Below, in pieces: positions 23,401 through 34,400 of a stretch of DNA of 64,000 nucleotides. The notes under the pieces are model-generated. The model was not told where the DNA came from. It searched no databases and saw only the letters and a list, made by a program, of their open reading frames with translations. Both the position numbers and the translations under genes were made by a program. Every line of letters begins with the position of its first letter. Within the stretch, counting starts at the first letter, position 1. Source of the stretch: Odobenus rosmarus divergens. Taxonomy: Eukaryota > Chordata > Mammalia > Carnivora > Odobenidae. Where the stretch lies: positions 138,097-202,096 of the forward strand of contig NW_004450566.1 of the NCBI RefSeq assembly GCF_000321225.1. The letters are read 5' to 3'.

Positions 23401-24829
23401 ATAGGAGGAGCGGGGGTTATTGGAGAATCCAAAGGCGTCTGTGTGACTGGTGTGCAGAGAGTGGGTGCAGCAGGTGATGACACTGGCGAGGTAGACCATG
23501 CTGTCTATCTACACCACAGTGGAATTCTGTAAGTCCTAGAAATCCATGAAATATAGAAAGACAGGTGGTCATTCCTCTAGAAGTCCCAGCTTTAGAACTC
23601 AAGTACGGGGGCTAGTCATGTGGGCTCATCTTTAGGAAGCACTCTCTTACATTTCACAACCCCAGAAATGGAATTCTTATCACCCATCTACAAAAGCCCA
23701 TATTGTACCAAGGATCTCATTACAGTAAGATAAACCAGCCTGGCTGGCCAGCTGAATTCAGCAGGCAGGAGTTGTAAATACACATCTCTACTGTCACACA
23801 TCATAGCAGAATCATCTGACCCCAGTTTGAGAATTGAGCAATCATCAAATATCAGAGCTACTTCCTGCCACTGCCAGCCTCCTGTGCCGATCTCTGAAAG
23901 GTAAAACCAGTGGAGCAGGTCTGTGTAGGTCTCGGCATTTGATAAAACAAACCCCAAACACTCCACCTTGAAACCTCCAGCCTCTCTCTGCCCTTGCCCC
24001 CCCCTGCAATCAGTCAGAAAGGACTTGTTCTCAGCAGGAAACTAATGCTCCAACAAACTCTCCCTATGGCAGTCAGCAGACAATCCATAATCTAGATAGC
24101 AGTTTTTCATGGAACTCGCCAGTGCTTTACAAACAATGAAGAAGTCTCTTCCATGCCCCAGTAGGAAGGCATGTTTTCACTTTACAGCTGAGGAGAAGAG
24201 TGTGTTAAATGTCCGGTGGGGGAGGGCTGCGGACACAATGATAACATTAGGAACCTCATTCATTCATCCATGAGGCTCCTGGTAAACCTAACCAGAATCA
24301 CTCCTGGCACTGATCAATCGTTCCAGGTTTTCTGTGTCAGTGTTTAGTCTAGGACTTCTTCCTTTCCCTATCGTTCCTTCAGAAAACTTGTAGAAACCAG
24401 AGGTTAAGGACCCAGCTAGGAGAACTATCCTTATGTCTAATTCAGATGGGACAGCCCCTAAGCTGGAGTCTGTTACTGAGACAGCCTTTTACTCTGAAGA
24501 GGAGACGTTGTGATTCTAGGACTGTACCCTGCCCGGCGCGTCTACCTGCACTGCCCCCGGTCTCCATCAAAGAGCCCGCTTGTTGCGACTGCACACATTC
24601 AAAAATAAAGGAAACATACTTTTTCTCAAGAAGTATTTTGGCCTCCCTTCACATTTACCCATCATTTCTGACAAAATCAACTCGTTGAAAATAATCTACG
24701 AGGTATTACCCCACCCCTCACATTCTAGTCTACTTTGAATCAAGAGTTTGTCTAGCTTGTCTGGTGTTACTGGAACGGTCACTTCGTGAAGCTCACACTA
24801 AGGTGCCAGCATTATGAGGGGCGGTATGG

Positions 24830-25042
24830 AGAAGCGGTGAAGAACACAGACGCTGGGGTCAGGCTTCCCAGCTTCCACTGTTTACCAGCTGTGTCATGGA
24901 CAAGTCTCTTAACTTCTCTAAGCCTCAGTTCACTCACCTATAAAATGGGGATAACAGGGCTGTGGTGAGGAGTAATGGGACAATGTATACACAAAGTGTG
25001 TAAGCAACAGGAAACCCTTACATGGTAACTGTGATTATTGTT
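24830..25042 (+). repeat. MIR element
   Basis: Contains cagctgtgtcatggacaagt, taagcctcagttcactcacc and ataaaatggggataacaggg, in MIR order. Confidence 0.88.
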
Positions 25043-25276
25043 CTCCAAGTAGATGTTGCCTCTGGAGGGCATGCCATACACTTAGAAAACAGGCAGGATC
25101 CTGGAGCAAATACCCGGCCCGTACTTCACCAAAAGAAGTATCTCTGTCCCAGGAGGATCATTTACATTAGGGCATCAGAGAGCACTTTGTTGTGAGTTTT
25201 TATTTTTTTAGAGAAATTTAAAAGCCTTGAAATGAGACAAAGGAAAAACACTTACCAGAATTGCAAAGTTAACATT

Positions 25277-25282
25277 TTTATT
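25277..25282 (-). terminator. Distal poly(A) signal of ELL2 (AATAAA)
   Basis: The minus strand reads CAGTTCAATAAAAATG, followed after about 20 nt by a U/GU-rich stretch (TAAGTGTTTTTCC), which is the arrangement of a functional cleavage site. Cleavage is expected near 25,255-25,262. Confidence 0.6.
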
Positions 25283-25413
25283 GAACTGATATTGGTGTAG
25301 AACAAAAGGGACCACCACAGCTGCTGAGCTTAGTAACAACTGAAAAGTCCCTGTGACATTTTACCTTTGAGAGTCCTAACATGGTTTGGGTGGAACTGAG
25401 AAACAGTGTAGAT

Positions 25414-25435
25414 ATGTGTGTGTGTGTGTGTGTGT
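25414..25435. repeat. (TG)n microsatellite
   Basis: Uninterrupted TG run of about 11 units just upstream, in window order, of a T-run; inside the ELL2 3'UTR near its end. Confidence 0.9.
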
Positions 25436-26907
25436 ATTTTTTTTTAACACTTCAAAATATTTTGAAATGAGCCTCACAGCTTTGTTTAGTTTCAGGTTAC
25501 AAAGAACATTGATAACATCTTCTGTTGCCTTCATTTAGTAGTATCAGTTTATATCCTTTCATAAAAGGTTCCTCAAAATGCTGGCTATAATTTTCCCTAT
25601 CCGGTACACATAAGAAAAGGATTTAGGAACACTTAGGCAAGTAATAAACCGTATGAACTTCAAAAGTAGTAAGGGTGGATACCAAGCATACATGACTCAA
25701 CATTCACACTGCCAGAAACACCATGAACTGGCTGTAGAGTTTCAGCCAAGTTCCAGAAGCAAAGAATGCACTAATGGAAGGGATAAGGCAACCAAGGAGA
25801 GCGTCGGAACTAATGGACCACTTGTGTCTAATCCTCATTTCAGCATCTTGCTTCCAACATGCAAGTATGCGTTTGTTTTACATAACAAGCTGAAATACTT
25901 TAAGGGAAAAGAAAACTATAAAGTTTAAAAGATCAATCAGAGATGAAAGGAAATTAATACTGAATTTTTTATGATCAGTGTGCATAGAGCAATGATATAA
26001 ACTATCACACCAATTATTTTTGTGAGAGCAAGGACTGAACATCCATTGCTACTCAGGGTTGGAAGTTACCCCCTCTCAGATATTCCATGGGAAATAAATG
26101 ACAAGAGAGGAAACAGAATCCCTACTTAAAAAACAAAACCACATCTACTCAATGTTCCTTTTGCTTTGTATTAAGTCGGATGCTCATTCAATCTGGAGTT
26201 AATCTGCTGTTGGTAAAAATTTTCAAAAGTGCTTCATATTACTTTAGAAGAAATGTGATAAAAAAATAACACAACTCATTCTCTCATCATGATAATGCTG
26301 TTTTATACTTAGTCTCTCAAAACAACTAAGTAAATTCTTCCACCAGAGTAACTGGTACTGAGTGGCCACTCATTCCGCAGCAGTTATTTGAGAGAATTTA
26401 AAAATCTTGCAGTAGGAGATACAGATGATTATAAGTATTTTAATAGGCTCATGCCCATCTTCAAAAGAGATGCAGCCTCAGGTAATAGCAGATTCCGAGA
26501 TTTATAACTCAAATTTGTAACTGACAGATATACATTTTGCAAGGATGTGCCCAATGTATACAACAAACATGTAAATTAAGGCTTTTATAGGTAGGTGGTC
26601 AAGTCTATGAATGTGCAATGCTGGATTTTTATAACCTATCGCCAGCTTCCATTATTACCCAATTTGTAAACCAGAAGATGTGCTAATGTATGTGGGTGGG
26701 AGCTCCAGCGACTAAGAACCAATTGGAAGGCTTGCTCATAAACAAGTTCTGAAATAAGAGCTGGCAGTGAAACAGCTGATCATGTAGAGGGGCAGGGTGA
26801 TTTGTGCCTGCTGACAGGGATGGGCTTAAAAAAAAAAAACCAATAGTTCAACTTCAGTTCAAGACTTTGAGATTTAGAGACCCAAAGGTTTAGCACCGTA
26901 TCTAAGC

Positions 26908-27043
26908 CAATGGTTCTCACACCTTCCCTTGCAAAAGTCACCTGGAGGCTACTTATGAAAGTGTGGATACCTGGGCCCTATACCCAGAGATTCTAATTTG
27001 GGTTATGCAAGTGGTCCAAGCACCTTGCTTTTGAGAAACACTG
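26908..27043 (+). mobile_element. Non-autonomous hAT-Charlie (MER20-like) fossil
   Basis: Starts caatggttctcacacc, includes aagtcacctggaggctactt and agattctaatttgggtta, and ends tgagaaacactg, the degraded inverted terminal repeat. It lies within the ELL2 3'UTR. The exact family name is from memory. Confidence 0.7.
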
Positions 27044-27581
27044 CTCATAGCAAAGAGCAGCAGAAATCTTCGATTAAAAGGCCAAGTTGTCCAAGAAATG
27101 ACACCAGTGAGGTCATTACCTACAGACAAATCTCTTAGGAGACTCCACCTTTATATGAGGAACAAAGTTATCCCCAATTAAGTTTCCTTTCCTTTCTTTT
27201 TACAACTCAAAGTTTGAAATCAATGAACATTTAATAATGATTGTACCAATTCTGAGGTAAAAGGAAGAGCACCAGGGATCTGAATGCTAAAAGAAACCAA
27301 TTCCTTAAGAAGTCCGTGCTACATAGAAATCTAATTTCTGTGGTAATGTTATAGAGTCATAGTGCATGGGGTCTTTTATCAGTCTTTGTATGGTTTTACT
27401 TTTGTGTACTCTTCTATATTATCTACTCTTTCCAGTTAATGTCTTAGAAGAACTGCAAAGAAGAAGGTTCGTCTATATGCTCTCTCAGGTTTTCTAGATA
27501 CTAACATTTTCTGGTTGACACTGATACACAACAAAGTTGTTTATTTATTTATTTATTTTTTGGATGCTGGAGACAAACATC

Positions 27582-27587
27582 TTTATT
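27582..27587 (-). terminator. Possible proximal poly(A) signal in the ELL2 3'UTR
   Basis: AATAAA within CTTTAATAAAGATG, about 1.49 kb after the stop codon. It is followed by more AATAAA repeats from a (TTTA)n tract at 27540-27560 and then a GT-rich stretch (TTTGTTGTGT). It could produce a shorter 3'UTR. Use is unproven. Confidence 0.35.
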
Positions 27588-28690
27588 AAAGATACTACCA
27601 AAATTTTGGCAAACATTTCAAAACAGATTTGTAAACATAATGCTTCCCTTTTCAACTGGCAGCACTTTGAAAAGACAATACGATAAGACAACACAACTTG
27701 AATCAACATTAGTTCAAAATCCTTATATTTTTGACCACATAACTTATGTTCCCACATGATAAAACAAATGATAGTTTAAATCAACGTCAACAGATAAACT
27801 CCATGAAATGAAAGTTTGTGCTGTTTGATGAATCACAGTATGTTATGGTTAAATATATCCGCTCTTTTTTTATATTCCTGGCTCCCAGGATGAAAAAAAA
27901 TCTTTAAATATACATTTCATGTAGGTAATAGCTTCTTTGCATATCTCTCTTCAAAAAATACTTTATAGCAGTATATAAATAGGTTACCTACATGTTTAAT
28001 TTTATAATTTTGCCCCAAAACTATAGATCTGTTTCATTTTCATAACATATTGATTTTGCCCAACATTAATAAAGCTGACAAACTGTTGAAATGGAAATGC
28101 TTTTGTCTTCCACAATAGAAGTAGCAATTTGACAGAAAACAAAAACAAAAACAAAAAAACAACCCCTACAGTAACACTCGTCAGTTGTTTAACCTGAGCG
28201 TTTGGCCTACTGAGAGTAGCAGCTTTTTTCCTCCATGCACGCTCACATCCACACCACCTCACCTCTGCACACATACAGGTCGAGCACACGCTTTCAGACG
28301 CTGGTAGGCCACAGTATGCTTCCCATTGCTCTAACCAAGTGGGAAGCAGTGTAGCTAATGATTAACCACACTAATGTACACAACTAGCAAACACCTTAAG
28401 GCAACCATTGCAATGGGGGGTTAACTTGCAGGGCGGATATACTGTCTAGATCAAGTCAGCCTGTATGTACATATGTGTGTGCATATATATACACATACAC
28501 ATATGCCTTTCTATTTCTTAACCCTCCAAAACAATGTTTAAATTTTTTTTGTATTTTGTGCAAATTTCTAAATATTCTACCATTTAAGGCAAAGAGTTTG
28601 CATTAAGAAAGGTCAGAAAATAGGCTTATGTTTATCCAAAAGCATTTCACCTTGCACATTACTTTTTTTTTTTTTTAAACACATATAACT

Positions 28691-28844
28691 TTGAAGTGTG
28701 GACATTGGATCCCCAATATCTAAAAAAAAAAAAAAAAATCATCTCTAATGACAAACATAAGTTTTTAAGGAAAAAATTGATTTGAAGTATAGACACTGGA
28801 TCCCCAATATCTAAAAAAAAATTATTTCTACTGACAAACATAAG
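28691..28844 (-). repeat. Tandem duplication inside ELL2 3'UTR
   Basis: Two related units, 28691-28762 and 28782-28844, share tggatccccaatatctaaaa and gacaaacataagt, with a variable A-run between the shared parts. They start 91 bp apart. They lie about 0.25-0.4 kb after the stop codon. Confidence 0.85.
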
Positions 28845-29076
28845 TCTTGGGGGTAGGGTGGGGCTGGGGAGAAGGGCCAGAAAAAAGCAGCTTCAAAAAT
28901 GCAGGGAAGCAAAGTAAAATGGGGAAAAGAAAAAAGAAGGTAAATAACTCAAGTTTACTCATACTGAAACTTTCAACAAGCAAAGTTTCATTTTTTTTAG
29001 AATCTTAGAGCAACTCATTTGGAATTTTAAATAAATAAGCTTAAGTTTATTCACATCTTCTGGTCCAAGCAGAGAT

Positions 29077-29193
29077 TTAGTGCCATGACTCTGCTTGCTG
29101 TTGGTCAAATTCACCTATTAGTCTTTTGATGTGAGCCAGCTTGTTATGAAGATACTCGCATCTATATTTTTCTTCATGATAATTGGGACTGGA
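29077..29193 (-). CDS. ELL2: ELL2 exon 12 coding part, with stop codon
   Basis: Starts in phase 0 after acceptor CCCCTGCAG and encodes [20 protein letters not shown], then [18 protein letters not shown] and TAA at 29079-29077. It completes the occludin/ELL helical domain. The last residue reads His, where I remember Ser in human. Confidence 0.98.
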   Translation of the reverse strand, partial: SSPNYHEEKYRCEYLHNKLAHIKRLIGEFDQQQAESWH

Positions 29194-31420
29194 CTGCAGG
29201 GGAAAAAAACAGGGAGGAATTAGGTTGCAGAATTTGTCATACTTCCCAACTACAGGTCAGAAAACCCACAGTGATGATTCCTACCTGCTTGATCTTCTGA
29301 TATTCCTGTAAGACTTCTTCGTGAACATTCTACAAAATTAAAAATTAAAATCAGAAGGGAACAACTTTTTCTTTTTTTTTTTTAAGATTTTATTTATTTG
29401 ACAGAGAGAGACACAGCAAGAGAGGGAACACAAGCAGGGGGAGTGGGAGAGGGAGAGGGAGAAGCAGGCTTCCCGCTGAGCAGGGAGCCCGATGTGGGGC
29501 TCGATCCCAGAACCCTGGGATCATGACCTGAGCCGAAGGCAAACGCTTAACCATCTGAGCCACCCAGGTGCCCCAGAAGGGAACAACTTTTTCTTTTTGG
29601 CAATATAAACAGCTAAGACCCATTCAGTAAGGGTGTCGGAAATACTGATGATGGGAATGTAAATTGGTACAATCTTTAAAGAAGGCAATTTGGCAACTGC
29701 TATCAAAATAGCAAATGCAGAACTGACTCAGCACTCCCATACTTCTCTTTCAGATTTGCTTGTGCCTGAGTGAAATGCTGTGTGTACAAGGTTACTTGCT
29801 GTAGTATCGGTTGTAAAGCAAAAGACAGTACACAAAATTTCAATGTCCATTAATCCATAAAAAGGGATACTAAGAGGCCATTAAAAAGGGGGAAGTGCTT
29901 CATGCACTTATATAAAGTTCTCTAAGGTGCATTATATTGTTTAATGAAAAAAGTACAGAATGATTTATACACTTTGATATTATTTGTTTAAAAGGGGAAA
30001 TAGAATGATATTCTAAGAATTTCACTACTTCTAAGATGCACATTTCTTACCATTTTAAGAAGGTCAGATAAATAATGTATCACAGTTTGGAACATAAGAC
30101 TGTGGTGCATACTGTAATTGATGACATCTTAAATTCAATTACATATGGCACATACATGAATTTGCTTGTGTATATATACACAGACCTCTGAAAGAATACA
30201 CTGGAAACCAGTACTACTGATTACCTCTAGGCTGGAGAAAATGGCTAATACTTCTGTAACCTTATGTACTATGGATTTAAGCTGTTTCCAAATGCTTACA
30301 TTTATTCTGCACAACTCTACAATCACCTTATTTTATGGAGGGAGATTTTGAGGAAAGTTAGATAACTTGCCCAAGTCGCACAAATATTAAATGGTACAGC
30401 TGGGAATCAAACCCAGGCAGTCTAGCTCTGGAGCCTCCTCCTAACCACTAAGCAGTCTTTGGAGTTACATTTTAGTTTAAATATAATCATGGTACACTAG
30501 TAAATAACTAGATCTAAAAAAATAAACCCCAAACCACCATATCAAGACCTCTTGCACCCTCAAACACTAATTCCTCTGGCAAAATCTGTAACTCTAGGCA
30601 GTCTGTTTAAAGATTAAGGCCCACTAATGAAAGACACATGAGTCTTTAAGGCACAGATGCTCTCAGGCTGTTTTCCCCATTGTGGGAAACCCATTCATTC
30701 TCTTACATAGATTCCTGTCAGACCAACAGTAGTTAGGCCAGAATGAAGGCACCATCTATGGTTGTGAAGTGTGACAAGTTCTGTGTCCGACACAAGGAGG
30801 GAAACATTCATTTATATTAATCCTTTTGCCTGTTAACTATGAGAACAACCAGTACATGGGTCTGGCTTCTACTGGTTTGTCAGCTGTGGTAATACTACTA
30901 CTTAAAGTCGGGAAGTGAAAATAGATTAGTATGTGTTAACAGATGTCAGTCTTTGGAAGAGCTGGAGATACCAAACTTTTCTTCACTTAAACCCCAAATC
31001 TCTGTGGCACTAAACCCTGTTTATATTTTATGTCTATATCTTCCCTATCTTGTGTCAGATTTTTTGTTTTGTTTTTTTAATGTACTTGAAATAGCAATTT
31101 TGGGGAACAGCACCAGAACTAGCAGCTATAGTCTGAGTTGGCAGTGCAATCAAATATTTCAGTGAATCCCAAATTCAACTTTTTTTCCTATTTAGTTGTG
31201 TTTGCTTTTTTCTTGATACTCTATTATGTTATTGTAAAGTTAAAGCATATATTACATATTTTATACATACTATGCTATATAAAATGTTATTTTTTTCCAC
31301 TGACAGAAAAACAGTTCATTGTATTTACTTATATTTGAGAACTATTTCAAATATTTAGTTTCCTAGCTAATTTTATTTTTTTATTTTTTTTTAAGATTTT
31401 ATTTTTTATTTATTTATTCA

Positions 31421-31453
<33 letters not shown>

Positions 31454-34400
31454 CAGAGGGAGAAGCAGGCTCCCAAGGAGCAGGGAGCCCGATGTGGGAC
31501 CCGATCCCAGGACTCTGGGATCATGACCCCCAGGCGCCCTATTTTTTATTTTTTTAAAGTTTTTTTTTTTTTTTTTTTATTTGACAGAGACACAGCAAGA
31601 GAGGGAACACAAGCCGGGGGAGTGGGAGAGGGAGAAGCAGGCTTCCCGCTGAGCAGAGAGCCCCGATGCAGGGCTTGATCCCAGGACCCTGGGATCATGA
31701 CCTCAGCTGAAGGCAGACACTTAACGAGTGAGCCACCCAGGCACCCCTCCTAGCTAATTTTAAATGAAGACCAAAAGCTGCAGAGAGGCTGGTTTGCCAG
31801 AAGACCTGCTCTGAAGGCCAGTAGGGTGCCTGGGGATGGGCCAGGCAGAGAACGAAGAGGGTAAAATATGGAAGTCAGCCTATCTAGGAGCAAACATGTT
31901 TACCTGATACTCTTTTGAGCCTGGAGAAAGCCGTTTTCGTTGTGCATCTAGTTTGATAAATCTTCTAGCTACAGTCTCCATCCTGGCATGCAAGGCCCTG
32001 TACTCATCATACTCAGCATTGAAGTCATCCTTGTAATTTTGGCGTTGCTCATAGGAGACGATAGCAATGTATTTTCTAATAAGAAAAAAGAAATAAGATA
32101 AATGGAGAGAGACTATAGAATCAACATGATGCATAAGCCTGACATTTAAACCAAAAACTTAGAAACTGTATCCAAGCAAGTATCCTTAGACTGAATGCTG
32201 CCCCTGCCACTGTTTGCTCCCATGTCACTCCTTCAGACGACTTCCAGGTGGAATTATCCCACAGGAGAGCTTAAGACCTTCAGTGAAGGAAAGTAAATGT
32301 GAAAAAAACATGGTGGCAATGGGACTGAAGTGTGACTAGAAAACAACACTTTCACAGATTTAGCTTCCCAAACCTTTCTCTATCCAAAGTAATTCACTAC
32401 CACACTAATGGCAGAGGCCAACCCATCTGTTACGAGTCACATGGAAACAGAAGGCCTCTGTGGGTAACATGAAACCAGGAGAGTGTTACATAGTCACTGA
32501 ATGCTGAAGTCAAGGCTCCCTCTAGATCTGCTGCTTTATGAGAGGAGGTCTGTCTTTTGGCCGTTTACACCTGCTGCCAGCAAGGTGCCTCTGGCTTGTT
32601 CTCTCTACCTATTTCCTCCCACAATTGACAAGGCAAATGCATAAAATACAAAAGAGTAATTGTTTTCTTTTGAAATGAGAGACCAGAAAAAAAAGGTGGG
32701 GGGGGGGTAAAGGGGAAGGCATATTTCTCTAGTTCTTTTCAACACTAAAATATCATAGTCTGTGTAACTGAACATCAGCATATACTATTATTCTAATTTA
32801 TTTGAATAAAAATGCCATAAATCTGTTTTACTTTGGGTTGTGAATAACTTTAGGAAACTGGTGAGGGAAGGCCATTTTCCCAGAGTGTCAGTTTAGTCAG
32901 TGGTAAGCAAATTAAAACAGCATTCTAATATTAAAAACAAAGTATTATTTGTTTGTGGCTCCAGGAAGTGGGATCACACCAGGGTCTGGCCTGGGTCTCT
33001 GTACTCTGTGTTCCTGTCGTGGAATGCAAAATTCCCTTGACTTTTTGAGATAAAAATTGAGATTTCAAAGCAATTTCAGGAAGGTAGCAGATGCTTCACA
33101 TGCCCCAGGCACGTGCATATATTCTTGACTGTGGGAAAACCTTGGAGTTCAGTCCGCTTCAAAAATGGTTTCAGATAATCTTGCCAGTTTCATTCAAAAT
33201 GAGAGAGCAAAACGTCCAGTTTGGAAATGTGAGAAAAGTGATGCAACTGTGCAACCTTAATGGCCTCATTAATATTTTTATTCATGCTGAGTTAGACACT
33301 GTGGAGGTTTATTTTTCTAAGTGTAATTGAGACAGCAGTAGTATGCTGATTTAAAGCGCCCTGCTGGTGTCTTTGCTGTAAAAGGAAAGGGGCCAGCCAA
33401 GCAGAGAAGCAGTCCTCTCCTAGACAGGGCTGTCCTGACTGCACACCAGAGGAAGCCCAGGGCGGGGAAAAGAGGTTCCTGGGGATAAGTGTATACAGTA
33501 ACCAAAATGGCTAATCTGCTCATGAAACTCAGGCTTAATTTGTTATATAAAATACCCTGCTTTCTCAAAATCACAACCGAGGTTACACCCTCAGTATTTT
33601 ATTTAATAATTTCCTTAGGGAAAAATACCAAAGTGGCCAACAGTTGTGTTGCTATTATAGAAGATTATTTGGTTATACTGGCATTTTAACGAAAAGCATT
33701 TCACTATTTAAAAAAAAAAAAAACAAAACTGTTTTGGTTCTCTAGTTGTTTCCTAATGCAGGGATGGAATAAAATTTTCTGGGGCTTGGCTATTTCACAA
33801 CCACAAGTAATAGAAGTATTCTTATTATATAAAAATTAGGAATATTGTGGTTTAAGTATGACTTATTCAGGGGCTGATCATTAAGGTTTTATTGTATGTC
33901 TTTTTGGTTTTCTTATGAAACAACTGAAGTCTTTTAAGTTCTGTAATTTTGGCGTTTTTGAAAATTCAGGCTTTCTCACCATTTTAAGAAAATTTGCTGA
34001 ATTAATATCAGATAGTTTTGGGATAAAATAAATTAAGCAAATAATCACAGAGGTTATATACTTTCATGATTTTTAAGAGCCAGAAACATGAGGCAAATGC
34101 AGCAACCATCCTTAGATTAGGGAGTTAAAAACGAGTTTTAAAATATAGAACGAACTGGTTAAGTTGACAAAACACAGCAACATCCTGAATCCATGGGGAA
34201 AGGGTTAGAATTATTTTTTAGTCTCCCCACATGATTTTGTCACATATAACCAGTCTGTATCACTATTACAAAAAGCCGGGGAATTCAAAATCCATCACAA
34301 GAGAATGAAAGCAGAGTACTGCAGTTGTCATTTGAGGGGGGCAACTTTCACAAGACTTTTAAGGAGAAGTGGGTTTGCAAAAGGAGAGGTGGACTCTCTC

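Larger units (their letters stand above)
25260..29076 (-). other. ELL2: ELL2 3' untranslated region
   Basis: About 3.8 kb from the stop codon to the predicted cleavage site. It is AT-rich, has no Can-SINE, and contains one old hAT fossil (26908-27043), a (CA)/(TA) tract near 28460-28505, a duplicated ~70-bp unit (28691-28844) and several internal AATAAA signals. The extent is inferred from the best poly(A) signal; shorter forms ending near 27,560 are possible. Confidence 0.65.
29330..31903 (-). other. ELL2 intron 10
   Basis: 2.6 kb with a young Can-SINE inserted 23 bp from the exon 11 acceptor duplication site, an old L1 3' fragment (~29,600-30,110), a MIR and a two-SINE composite (31376-31747). 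Confidence 0.85.

Noticed and set aside
33352..33372. CTCF-like motif gcgccctgctggtgtc
   Set aside because: Two bases short in the G-run relative to the CTCF core, so spacing is wrong.
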